Assembly (NCBI GenBank): GCA_024233675.1
Contig: JACKPH010000003.1
Span: 124,001 to 188,000 of the forward strand
Length of the DNA stretch: 64,000 nt
Direction of reading: 5' to 3'
Source of the DNA: Thermotogae bacterium
GTDB taxonomy: Bacteria > Thermotogota > Thermotogae > Petrotogales > Petrotogaceae
Part shown: piece after piece, positions 8,668-16,966 of the stretch
Numbering within the stretch: the first letter of the stretch is position 1
Layout of the letters: every line of letters starts with the position of its first letter
Notes under the pieces: model-generated
Told to the model about the DNA's origin: nothing
Seen by the model: only the letters and a program-made list of their open reading frames with translations
Databases searched by the model: none
Translations under genes and position numbers: made by a program

Positions 8668-10761
8668 TTAAAACCCTCTTTTTTCAAGAAACAGATCAAT
8701 TTTGTTGCTTATATCTGGATATATAAAAGAAATTTCTCCGGATATATCTTTAAGTTTTTCAACTGTTTCAGTATCAAGAATAATTCCGCTGAGATAATCA
8801 TCAATACTGTAATTATTCTGAATAAAACCGTAAGGATCTTTCAGAAAATCAACAAGATTAAGATTTTCCCAGTTTACAATATCGCTGTAAACATCAGGAA
8901 ATATGTATTCTATATCTTCTTTAACCGCTTTAAGATTATTTTCAAGTTCTTTAAAAGATAAAATATCTTTATTTCTGTTAAGATATTCTATAACATCAAG
9001 ACCTTTTGATATGTATTCAACAGGATGTCTGAAAAAATCAGCCGAATCATCCTGAGTATTAACATTCATATAAACAGGAACTTTCATGTTTTTAGAATCA
9101 TAAAGAAAATTTTTGATTATCTTTGCAGCCTGAGGAACAGCAGTATATGTAGAAAGTATATCCTTACCTATATATCTCAGTGCAATACTCTTATCTCCCG
9201 TATACGCAAGGAACCACGAGGAATCATCAGGAGTACCTGTTTTTCCGTGAAGGTCAAGTGACTCAATATTTGCTTTTTTACCTGATCCTTCGGTAACAAC
9301 TTTTCTTAAAAGTTCGTTTATTTCCGAATAACTTTCCACAGAAACAGAATTAACTCTCTTTGCTATAGAAGGCCACTTTTTGTAAACAAGATTTCCCTTT
9401 CTGTCATATATTTCCGAAACAATATATATATCCGGAATTATACCGTAATTAGGAAATATCGTAAAAGATTTTATTATTTCAAAAGGACTTGTTTCAACAG
9501 TTCCCAAAGATATTGTAAGATCATCTGGGTATCTTCCGTCAAGTCCGACATCATTTTTCAGAAAATTATATATAAGATTTACAGATTCTGTCGGAGTATT
9601 AGCAAGATGCATTGCAAGGTATATAGAAGGAATATTTATAGAATTTACAAGTGCATCTTCAAGACTTACATCACCTCTGTATTTTTTATCATAATTCTGA
9701 GGTGACCAGTTTCCTATAGTCATTTTATTATCGGGAAGAATTGTCGAAAAATCATATCCTCTTTCAAAAGACATCATATAATAAAAAGGTTTTATTACTG
9801 AACCTATCTGATTTCTGGACATAAAAACAGAATACTGTGATCCCCAGAAGGAAAGTATTTCTCCTGTTTTGTTATTTATAACAATTGCCGAAGAGCTCGA
9901 ATCCGGTGTAACTGATTCAAAAAAATCTTTATTTACGGTAGTTTTGATAGTATAACCGCCGTTTTTAAGATTAAGTTTTTCTTCGAGTATTTTCGCCTCA
10001 TAAATAAAATCAAGATATTTTTCATTATACGAAAGTGTATAAATATTTATTTTGTCGGTTGACCCGGCATATTCATCATAATAAGGTTTAAAATAAAAAG
10101 AATTCTTAAGTGAGTTTAAAAGTATTTCCGCCTGATTCCTCGCTTTATCGGGATATTTATAAGGATTTGAATATTCCGGACTGTTTATTATGCCGACAAG
10201 CATAAGCATTTCGTTAAAATCAAGCTCTTTGAGATTTTTTCTGAAATATCTTGTTGCCGCTGCACCTAAACCTGATATATCATTTCCCTCATAAACAACA
10301 TTCATATAGGCTTCAAGTATTTCATCCTTTGTATATGATCTCTCTATAAAAAAAGCAAGCATAATATCAAGAACTTTTCTAAGTATACTTTTGCTGTTTG
10401 TAAGATAAACAGTTTTCGCAAGCTGCTGAGTTATAGTAGATCCTCCCTGCGAAAAACTTTTTTCTTTTATATTAATAAGCATTGCTCTTAAAAATGTTTT
10501 AGGGTTAAATCCGTAATGTTCAAAAAAATCCCTGTCTTCTGACCATAATGTAAGATTTATAAGATTAACAGGAATATCTTCTAATTTAACATACTTGTAT
10601 TTTGTAGGTAATATCATTTCTCCGTCATCAAATAAATACGTGTTATAATTGGAATTAACGAAAAAGATTGAATCAGAATTTTTATAAAATTTATCAGTAT
10701 AAACAAATACTGTTATAAATATTGCCATTCCAAGAATAAATCCCGTTATAAAACTTTTCAT
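8668..10761 (-). CDS. Class A penicillin-binding protein (GT51 transglycosylase / transpeptidase)
   Basis: Bifunctional peptidoglycan synthase anchored by one N-terminal membrane helix (about residues 5-25). The GT51 domain has the catalytic SEDRDFFEHYGF (Glu near 76) and GGSTITQQLAKTVYL. The transpeptidase domain has SVIK (Ser near 322), SIN (about 375) and KTGT (about 508). About 697 residues, PBP1a-like length. The ATG at 10759-10761 has AGGAGG 9 nt upstream; a TTG one codon earlier is an equally possible start. It has its own promoter just upstream and leads the two cNMP-fold genes. Confidence 0.93.
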   Translation of the reverse strand: MKSFITGFILGMAIFITVFVYTDKFYKNSDSIFFVNSNYNTYLFDDGEMILPTKYKYVKLEDIPVNLINLTLWSEDRDFFEHYGFNPKTFLRAMLINIKEKSFSQGGSTITQQLAKTVYLTNSKSILRKVLDIMLAFFIERSYTKDEILEAYMNVVYEGNDISGLGAAATRYFRKNLKELDFNEMLMLVGIINSPEYSNPYKYPDKARNQAEILLNSLKNSFYFKPYYDEYAGSTDKINIYTLSYNEKYLDFIYEAKILEEKLNLKNGGYTIKTTVNKDFFESVTPDSSSSAIVINNKTGEILSFWGSQYSVFMSRNQIGSVIKPFYYMMSFERGYDFSTILPDNKMTIGNWSPQNYDKKYRGDVSLEDALVNSINIPSIYLAMHLANTPTESVNLIYNFLKNDVGLDGRYPDDLTISLGTVETSPFEIIKSFTIFPNYGIIPDIYIVSEIYDRKGNLVYKKWPSIAKRVNSVSVESYSEINELLRKVVTEGSGKKANIESLDLHGKTGTPDDSSWFLAYTGDKSIALRYIGKDILSTYTAVPQAAKIIKNFLYDSKNMKVPVYMNVNTQDDSADFFRHPVEYISKGLDVIEYLNRNKDILSFKELENNLKAVKEDIEYIFPDVYSDIVNWENLNLVDFLKDPYGFIQNNYSIDDYLSGIILDTETVEKLKDISGEISFIYPDISNKIDLFLEKRGF

Positions 10762-10792
10762 CAAATATATCCTCCTATTTTTTCCTTAAAAA

Positions 10793-10801
10793 ATTATACC
10801 A
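10793..10801 (-). promoter_or_regulatory. Extended -10 promoter for the PBP gene
   Basis: On the minus strand TGGTATAAT is an extended -10 element (TGn plus consensus TATAAT). The -35 region is poor (CATTTA 17 bp upstream). Transcription would begin near 10786, about 10 nt before the Shine-Dalgarno. It lies in the 57-bp gap between the divergent PBP and DUF2344 genes, so the promoter touches the start of the latter. Confidence 0.5.
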
Positions 10802-10818
10802 TAGAAAGGGGTATTTAA

Positions 10819-11397
10819 ATGAACTATTTAATAAAAATAAAAAAATATTCCACAATGAGTTACACATCTCATAACGATTTAATGAGAATATTCGAATATA
10901 CTTTAAGACGCGGTGAATGTCCTTTTGAATTCAGAGGAAAATTTCACCCTACCCCTTTTTTCACATTTGACAGTGCTATGCCGTTAGGATATATATTAAA
11001 AGAATATCACATAATACTTAAAACAAAATCAGAATATGATTTCGGAATTCTTAACAAATATACACCAAAAGGATTAAAAATACTTGATTATAAAGAAGTA
11101 CCGGATAATTATTCATTTAATAACACAATAAGCGGTTATAATATGAAAATATATCTTTCGGAAAATATATTCAGATATTTCTATGATACAGAAACAATTG
11201 AAAAAGGTCAGAATACTGTAAAAAAAGAGGATATTTTTAACAATTTAACATTTGAGAATATTTCTGAATCGATTTTTATGATAAAATATTATCAGGCAAG
11301 AGATTATTTGTATAATTTTTACAAAATAGTAAAATTGTGTAATCCTTCTGAAAAATACACATATGTGCCTATATGTGATTCTGTGGTATGGAGGTAA
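10819..11397 (+). CDS. Radical-SAM-linked protein (DUF2344 family), stand-alone
   Basis: A 192-residue protein. Its first 65 residues match the radical-SAM-linked family (TIGR03936/DUF2344): SHNDLMRIFEYTLRRGECPFEFRGKFHPTPFFTFDSAMPLG aligns with the usual SHLDLMR-ALRRAG-GFNPHPK-PLG pattern. In most genomes it follows or is fused to a B12-binding radical SAM protein and precedes RNase G or L21/L27. Here that partner is not adjacent, although the L21/L27 genes are about 4 kb away. Its function in RNA or ribosome biology is not established. The stop overlaps the Shine-Dalgarno of the next gene, so it heads the receiver-phosphatase transcript. Confidence 0.7.
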   Translation: MNYLIKIKKYSTMSYTSHNDLMRIFEYTLRRGECPFEFRGKFHPTPFFTFDSAMPLGYILKEYHIILKTKSEYDFGILNKYTPKGLKILDYKEVPDNYSFNNTISGYNMKIYLSENIFRYFYDTETIEKGQNTVKKEDIFNNLTFENISESIFMIKYYQARDYLYNFYKIVKLCNPSEKYTYVPICDSVVWR

Positions 11398-11400
11398 AAA

Positions 11401-11760
11401 GTGAAGAAAATTCTTGTTGTTGATGATTCGGATGTTTTAAGAAAAATAATTGTTTTCAACCTCAAAACATCAGGTTATGAGGTACATGAAGCAGTAAACG
11501 GTGAAGAAGGCCTTAAAAAAATAAAAGAACTTAATCCTGCTATTGTTATTCTTGATATAATGATGCCTATTATGGACGGATTTGCTGTTCTGGCAAATCT
11601 TCAGAAAGAAAGCATAAATATTCCTGTAATTGTTCTTACTGCAAAGGGCGGGGATTCCGATGAGGAAAATGCTACAAAACTCGGAGCTTCAAAAGTTCTG
11701 ACAAAACCATTCAGCCCGAAACAGCTTGTAGAAAATGTAAAAGAACTACTCGGAGAATAA
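11401..11760 (+). CDS. Single-domain CheY-like response regulator
   Basis: Phospho-receiver without an output domain, 119 residues. Acidic pocket Asp8-Asp9, phosphoacceptor Asp52 in LDIMMPIMDG, Thr80 and Lys102 in TKPFSP are all present. It starts with GTG at 11401, with GGAGG about 8 nt upstream inside the previous gene. Three bp separate it from the SpoIIE-type phosphatase gene, so it probably acts in trans on, or alongside, that phosphatase. The cognate kinase is not in the window. Confidence 0.93.
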   Translation: MKKILVVDDSDVLRKIIVFNLKTSGYEVHEAVNGEEGLKKIKELNPAIVILDIMMPIMDGFAVLANLQKESINIPVIVLTAKGGDSDEENATKLGASKVLTKPFSPKQLVENVKELLGE

Positions 11761-11763
11761 TTA

Positions 11764-13161
11764 ATGGGCTATCTTGAAAATACATACAATAAATTGAACG
11801 ACATATTAAAAGTATATAATGACAAAATATTTGAAGAAGATGAATTCAAAAAAAGAATTGATCTTCTTATCGGTCATTATGTAAATGAAATAGAAAACTA
11901 CAAAAATCAGATAGAAGAAAACACAATAATACTTCAGGCACAATTTGAAGAAATATCAAGACTTTATGAGGAACTCACAACAGTTCTTGACATAAGCAAA
12001 ACAATATTTTCGGTAAAAGATCCGAGACTTGCTGTAGACAGTATAATAAACAGACTTAAAAACTCAGTTGATTTCAGAAATGTAATTGTGGGAGAATTTG
12101 TAAATTTCTCAAAAAAAGATATCACATTTAATCCTATATTTCTTGATCTTATAGATATGGAATTCCAGTCTATTGACCCAATACTAAAAACTTTTATGGA
12201 CATGGAAAACAAGAGAACTCTTTTAAGGGAAAAAGATGATATAAACAACAAAAATACTTCTTTTATAATGGTTCCTATACAGTCAAAAATAAAAATATGG
12301 GGATTTATACTTTTATACGGAAAAAAAGATAACTCTTTTTTTCTCGCTGCTGATAAAAAAATAATGGAATCTGTTGCCGAACAGCTTGCTTTCGGATTTG
12401 ATACAATGGACTTCTTACAGGATAAGATAAAACAGCAGAAAATGAACGAACAGTTAAAACTTGCAAAACAGATTCAGGAATCTCTTCTTCCGACAAAAAT
12501 ACCGGAATTTTCAGATATAAAGGCTTCTGCATTTTACCGTTCGGCATACGATGTGGGAGGAGATTATTACGACATAATAAAAGTTAACGACAATACTCTT
12601 TTCGGATTACTCGCCGATGTTTCGGGAAAAGGCGTTCCGGCGGCATTAATAATGAGTTCTGTAAGAGCTGTTATACGAAGCCGTATAGAAGGCGGAGATT
12701 CAATAGAAACTCTCGTAAAATACATAAATAATTACCTGGCAAGAAATATTCCCGACAGTACTTTTGTAACCGCTATTTTTATACTGTTGAATTGTAAGGA
12801 AAAACATGTTAAAATAATAAACGCAGGACATAATCCATCTCCTGTTTTTGTTGATGACAAATATATTATTTCATCGGCTTCTTCTTTTCCGTTAGGCATT
12901 GTAGAAGACACAGAATACAGCGTTGAGCATTATGACTATAAAAATTACTTCACTTTTATTACTTATACAGACGGTATAACAGAATCAAGAAATTCCGAAG
13001 GTGAAGAATTCGAATATAAAAGACTGGAAAATTTAATAAAAAATATATATAAAGAAAACACAGATTTAATAGTTAACCGTATAATTGACACGGTAGATAC
13101 TTTTGTTAACGATGCCCCGCAACATGATGATACTACAATGCTTGTAATAAAAAGTTATTAG
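11764..13161 (+). CDS. SpoIIE/RsbU-family PP2C serine phosphatase with GAF sensor
   Basis: Signalling protein phosphatase of 465 residues. An N-terminal coiled coil (about 1-75) precedes a GAF-like sensor (about 75-215) and a SpoIIE-type PP2C domain (about 230-465). Metal-binding motifs are visible: GGDYYD, ADVSGKG, ITYTDGITESRN and APQHDDTTMLVI. Such proteins normally dephosphorylate an anti-sigma-factor antagonist (STAS domain). No STAS or anti-sigma kinase gene is adjacent, so the target is unknown. It follows a CheY-like receiver gene by 3 bp, suggesting control by phosphorylation. Confidence 0.9.
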   Translation: MGYLENTYNKLNDILKVYNDKIFEEDEFKKRIDLLIGHYVNEIENYKNQIEENTIILQAQFEEISRLYEELTTVLDISKTIFSVKDPRLAVDSIINRLKNSVDFRNVIVGEFVNFSKKDITFNPIFLDLIDMEFQSIDPILKTFMDMENKRTLLREKDDINNKNTSFIMVPIQSKIKIWGFILLYGKKDNSFFLAADKKIMESVAEQLAFGFDTMDFLQDKIKQQKMNEQLKLAKQIQESLLPTKIPEFSDIKASAFYRSAYDVGGDYYDIIKVNDNTLFGLLADVSGKGVPAALIMSSVRAVIRSRIEGGDSIETLVKYINNYLARNIPDSTFVTAIFILLNCKEKHVKIINAGHNPSPVFVDDKYIISSASSFPLGIVEDTEYSVEHYDYKNYFTFITYTDGITESRNSEGEEFEYKRLENLIKNIYKENTDLIVNRIIDTVDTFVNDAPQHDDTTMLVIKSY

Positions 13162-13172
13162 GAGGGATTTAG

Positions 13173-13925
13173 ATGTCAGGACACAACAAGTGGTCAAATA
13201 TTCAGCACAGAAAAGGTGCTCAGGATGCGAAAAGGTCAAAAGTCTTCACAAAAATAATCAGGGAACTTACTGTTGCCGCAAGAGAAGGTGGAGATGCGAA
13301 TTCTAATCCTAGATTAAGAACCGCTATTGAAAAAGCCAGAGAAGCAAACATGCCGAAAGATAAAATGGAAACAGCAATTAAGAAAGGTACCGGAGAACTT
13401 GGTGGAGAAGAACTTTTCGAACTCACTTACGAAGGATACGGACCTGACGGAGTTGCTTTAATAATTTCTGTTGTTACAGATAACAAAAACAGATCGGCTC
13501 AGGAAATAAGACACATACTTTCAAAACACGGCGGATCTCTTGCAGAATCAGGAGCAGTTTCATGGAATTTTGAAAAGAAATCTCTTTTCTCAATACCGAA
13601 AGATGAAATTCAGGATTCTGAAGAATTCATGATGCAGGCTATAGAAGCAGGTGCAGATGATATAGATGATTCAGAAGATCCGGTTGAAGTAAAAGGCGCA
13701 CCTGATGCAGTTGCAACAGTAAGAGACGCTCTTTCAGGATTTGGTTACACAGTTAAAGCAGAATTAGTTTATGAACCGAAAACAACAGTAAGTGTTTCAG
13801 GTTCAAGTGCTGAAAAAGTAATGAAACTTTTAAATGCGCTTGACGAAAATGATGACGTACAGGATGTTTACGGTAACTATGACATAGACGACGAAGAAAT
13901 GGAAAGAATTGCCGAATCTTTATAA
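13173..13925 (+). CDS. yebC: YebC/PmpR-family protein
   Basis: A 250-residue member of the YebC/PmpR family, recognised from the start MSGHNKWSNIQHRKGAQDAKR, the block AREGGDANSNPRLRTAIEKAREANMPKDKMETAIKKGTGE, and YEGYGPDGVALIISVVTDNKNRSAQEIRHILSKHGG. Members are described as transcription regulators and, more recently, as ribosome-associated factors helping at difficult proline stretches. I cannot say which applies here. It has a good Shine-Dalgarno (GGAGG) and is followed by a terminator. Confidence 0.95.
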   Translation: MSGHNKWSNIQHRKGAQDAKRSKVFTKIIRELTVAAREGGDANSNPRLRTAIEKAREANMPKDKMETAIKKGTGELGGEELFELTYEGYGPDGVALIISVVTDNKNRSAQEIRHILSKHGGSLAESGAVSWNFEKKSLFSIPKDEIQDSEEFMMQAIEAGADDIDDSEDPVEVKGAPDAVATVRDALSGFGYTVKAELVYEPKTTVSVSGSSAEKVMKLLNALDENDDVQDVYGNYDIDDEEMERIAESL

Positions 13926-13938
13926 TATTAAAAAAATC

Positions 13939-13975
13939 AGAGCACATTCGAAAGAAATGTGCTCTAATTTTATAT
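13939..13975 (+). terminator. Rho-independent terminator after yebC
   Basis: 10-bp perfect stem AGAGCACATT (13939-13948) with AATGTGCTCT (13956-13965), 7-nt loop, followed by a T-rich stretch. It ends the 10.8-13.9 kb transcript. Confidence 0.85.
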
Positions 13976-14019
13976 TTTTATTATATAATATATTAAAGTC
14001 TTTAAAAAGTGGTGATTTA

Positions 14020-14754
14020 ATGAAAAAAACGTTATTTCTTTTGTACCTGTTAGTATCGGTAACTATTTTTTTCGGTAAAAATTATATAACACAGGATTTC
14101 AGCGGCATAATTAACAACAGATTTAATTTTGAATTTACTCTCGAAGATGTTTATAATGCCAAAATTAATTATTCCGTTTCTCTTTTAAAAAATGATATAA
14201 AAGTCTCGGGAATAAATGATATAATAGGTTATATAGACTTTAGCCAGCCGGGTTTTGAAATAACTTACAGAAAAACCCACAAATTAAAAGATGCATATTT
14301 TTTTACTTCTAATTTCGATAATTTCAATGTAAATATAGATGATTTTATACTTATAAATTTAAAAGATATTAATGTAGCTGTATATTCTCAGAATGATGAT
14401 TTTTATTTTACATACTGGATTAATATATTTGATATAAAAGATTCAAGATATATTTTTGGCTATGACACCGATAAAATTTCTTTTTCTTTGGAATTAGGCA
14501 GTAACGGAAGATATATTTATGCCGGAAACAGAAATTTTATGGTAAAATTTAAAACCGTAAATAAATTTAAAATATTTTCATACAATAAAAATTATTCATT
14601 TGTAGTAGATACAGAAACAGGAAGTTTATCCATAAATTCGGATTATTTTGAATATAACTCCGGAAATTTTTATTACAGATTTCCGGTAAATAATTATTTA
14701 TATTTAACGTTAACCAATTACGGTCCGGGTTTATCATTCATTATCCCAATATAG
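14020..14754 (+). CDS. Secreted or outer-membrane-associated protein of unknown function
   Basis: A 244-residue protein starting at ATG 14020 with GGTGAT upstream. A longer frame opens at 13909 but would overlap yebC and the terminator. An N-terminal signal peptide (MKKTLFLLYLLVSVTIFFG) is followed by an alternating aromatic/polar, beta-rich sequence with many Asn, Asp and Tyr and no cysteine-type lipobox. It resembles cell-envelope beta proteins of the toga lineage, but no family is recognised. It precedes cheR by 12 bp. Confidence 0.6.
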   Translation: MKKTLFLLYLLVSVTIFFGKNYITQDFSGIINNRFNFEFTLEDVYNAKINYSVSLLKNDIKVSGINDIIGYIDFSQPGFEITYRKTHKLKDAYFFTSNFDNFNVNIDDFILINLKDINVAVYSQNDDFYFTYWINIFDIKDSRYIFGYDTDKISFSLELGSNGRYIYAGNRNFMVKFKTVNKFKIFSYNKNYSFVVDTETGSLSINSDYFEYNSGNFYYRFPVNNYLYLTLTNYGPGLSFIIPI

Positions 14755-14766
14755 CGGAGGTGTAGT

Positions 14767-15582
14767 ATGAACGAGAGTATTATTTACAATTCGCCTTTTG
14801 ATGACAGAGATTACGAAAAATTTCTTTTAGAAATAAAAAATCATTTTCAGCTTGACCTTTCAGGTTACAAACAGCACAGAGTAAGACGAAGAATAGATAT
14901 GCTTATGAGAAAACATTCCATGAAAACATATTCTGATTATATGGCAATTCTGAAAAAAGATGATAAATTATGGGATGAATTTCTTGACAAACTGACAATA
15001 AACGTAACTGAATTCTTCAGAAATCCCGAAAAATGGGAATATGTAGAAAAAACACTTATACCTACACTTAACAAAGATAACCCTTCAGGTTTAAAAATAT
15101 GGAGTGCAGGATGTTCAACAGGTGAAGAACCTTATACAATATCAATAATTCTTGATAAAATGAATGCCCCGGCATCCACAAAAATAACCGCAGCGGATCT
15201 TGATAAATTTGTACTTCAGAAAGCAAAGGACGGTATATATGACGAAAGAAGTCTTATAAACCTTGACAGTTCAATGAAATCAAAATATTTTCAGGTTACA
15301 CCTTCAGGAAAATACCAGGTAAAACCTGATCTCAAAAAAAGAATTACATTCAAACAGTTAAATCTTCTTACCGATAAATTTGATTCAGGATACGATCTTA
15401 TAATATGCAGAAATGTTGTTATATATTTTGATAATGAAGCAAAAGAAAAACTTTACAAAAAATTCTCGGATGCCTTAAGACCCGGCGGAGTTCTTTTTGT
15501 AGGTTCAACAGAAAGAATATTTAACTACAGGGAAATAGGATTAAAAACCTTTTCTCCGTTTTTTTACCAGAAAGAAAAATAA
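14767..15582 (+). CDS. cheR: CheR-type chemoreceptor glutamate methyltransferase
   Basis: S-adenosylmethionine-dependent methyltransferase that methylates glutamates on chemoreceptors. It has 271 residues. The N-terminal helical domain carries GYKQHRVRRRIDMLMRKH (receptor contact). The catalytic domain has TEFFRNPEKWEYVE, the SAM-binding KIWSAGCSTGEEPYTISI and ICRNVVIYFD. No other che gene is adjacent, so its partners lie elsewhere. It is the start of a cheR-lspA-rluD-dnaE run. Confidence 0.95.
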   Translation: MNESIIYNSPFDDRDYEKFLLEIKNHFQLDLSGYKQHRVRRRIDMLMRKHSMKTYSDYMAILKKDDKLWDEFLDKLTINVTEFFRNPEKWEYVEKTLIPTLNKDNPSGLKIWSAGCSTGEEPYTISIILDKMNAPASTKITAADLDKFVLQKAKDGIYDERSLINLDSSMKSKYFQVTPSGKYQVKPDLKKRITFKQLNLLTDKFDSGYDLIICRNVVIYFDNEAKEKLYKKFSDALRPGGVLFVGSTERIFNYREIGLKTFSPFFYQKEK

Positions 15583-15600
15583 TATTTTAGGAGCAATAAA

Positions 15601-16056
15601 ATGTCTTGGATAACTTTTTTTATAATTTTTCTTGACCAGATAACAAAATTATGGTCTGAAAAATTGCTCAGATACAGTCCGAAAAATCTCGGTATATTTA
15701 AACTGACATATGCGGAAAACACAGGTGTTGCTTTCGGAATATTAAAAAATTATTCTTTTGTACACGGAATAATATCTTTTGTCATAATAACAATAATACT
15801 TTTCGTATACAGGGTTTTTCTCTCAAAACACAGAAACATATTAAATGATATTGCGGTAAGTTTTATATGCGGCGGTGCTGCCGGTAATATGATTGACAGA
15901 ATACGTTTCGGATATGTTGTGGATATGATTTATGTCCCCTACTTTTCTGTTTTTAACATAGCAGATTCCTTTGTAACTATAGGAGGACTGCTTCTCGTAA
16001 TTTCAATACTCAAAGGGAGTACAAAAAGTGAAACAAAATATTACGGTAAATTCTGA
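15601..16056 (+). CDS. lspA: Lipoprotein signal peptidase II
   Basis: Integral-membrane aspartyl protease that cleaves prolipoprotein signal peptides. It has 151 residues and four membrane segments. Family motifs: DQITKLWSE, AENTGVAFGI, CGGAAGNMIDRIRFGYVVDMI and the C-terminal FNIADSF. The catalytic aspartates are those in the VVD and NIAD motifs. The 3' end overlaps the rluA-family gene by 29 bp, so the two are translationally coupled. Confidence 0.95.
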   Translation: MSWITFFIIFLDQITKLWSEKLLRYSPKNLGIFKLTYAENTGVAFGILKNYSFVHGIISFVIITIILFVYRVFLSKHRNILNDIAVSFICGGAAGNMIDRIRFGYVVDMIYVPYFSVFNIADSFVTIGGLLLVISILKGSTKSETKYYGKF

Positions 16057-16966
16057 GCATTCAGGAAAAAGAATTGATATATACATGTCAGAAATTTCTC
16101 CGGAATTTATATCAAGAAGTTCTATACAGAAAGATATCAGAAACGGCGAAATAACTGTAAACGGTAAAAATGTAAAACCTTCTTACAAAATAGAAAAAGA
16201 TGATAAAATAGAATTTGAATTCCCTGATAAACCTGTTATACCGGAGCCACAGGCCGAAGATATAAACTTAGATATAATCTATCAGGATTCTGAAATAATT
16301 GTTATAAACAAAGAACCGGGAGTTCTTGTTCATCCGACACAAAAAGATTTTTCCGGAACTGTTGTAAACGGAATACTAAGCATTATAGAAAAAGATGAAT
16401 TTGATGATGTTTCACGTCCGGGAATAGTTCACAGACTTGACAAAAACACATCAGGCGTTCTTATCATAGCAAAAAACAGTTCTTCACTGGAAAATCTTTA
16501 TAATCAGTTTAAAAACAGAGTAACCCAAAAGTGTTATATAGCTCTTGTAAAAGGAATTCCTAAAAAATCGCGTGATATAATAACTCTTCCTATCGGAAGA
16601 GACCCTTATTCAAGAATTAAAATGGCTGTAACCGATGACGGAAAAGAATCTGTAACGGAATACAGGGTTATCAAAACTTTCGGAGACAAAGCATCGCTTG
16701 TATGGATAGTACTTCATACAGGAAGAACACATCAGATAAGAGTGCATTTTGAACATTTGGGAAACCCTCTTTTGGGTGATGATGTTTACGGAAATTATAA
16801 AGAAGACTTCAGACTTTACGGAATAAAAAGGCAAATGCTCCATGCATTAAGACTTTCCGTTATGCATCCTGTAACTCAGCAAAAAATGACTTTTACGGCT
16901 AAAATACCCAATGATATAAAAACAGCTATTAAAAAATTAGAAGGGATAACTGCAAAAGAAAAATGA
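16028..16966 (+). CDS. RluA-family rRNA pseudouridine synthase (RluD-like)
   Basis: Isomerises uridines of 23S rRNA. It has 312 residues with an N-terminal S4 RNA-binding domain (about 10-75), then the catalytic block GIVHRLDKNTSGVLIIAKN containing the active-site Asp, and VLHTGRTHQIRVHFEHLGNPLLGDDVYG. The GTG start at 16028 has GGGAG 9 nt upstream, inside lspA. LspA-RluD adjacency is common in bacteria. RluD rather than RluC is likely from the S4 domain and context, but the exact sites cannot be told. Confidence 0.93.
   Translation: MKQNITVNSEHSGKRIDIYMSEISPEFISRSSIQKDIRNGEITVNGKNVKPSYKIEKDDKIEFEFPDKPVIPEPQAEDINLDIIYQDSEIIVINKEPGVLVHPTQKDFSGTVVNGILSIIEKDEFDDVSRPGIVHRLDKNTSGVLIIAKNSSSLENLYNQFKNRVTQKCYIALVKGIPKKSRDIITLPIGRDPYSRIKMAVTDDGKESVTEYRVIKTFGDKASLVWIVLHTGRTHQIRVHFEHLGNPLLGDDVYGNYKEDFRLYGIKRQMLHALRLSVMHPVTQQKMTFTAKIPNDIKTAIKKLEGITAKEK

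Noticed and set aside
13909..14019. Longer start for the secreted protein at 14020
   Set aside because: It would overlap yebC and the terminator and hide the signal peptide and SD.
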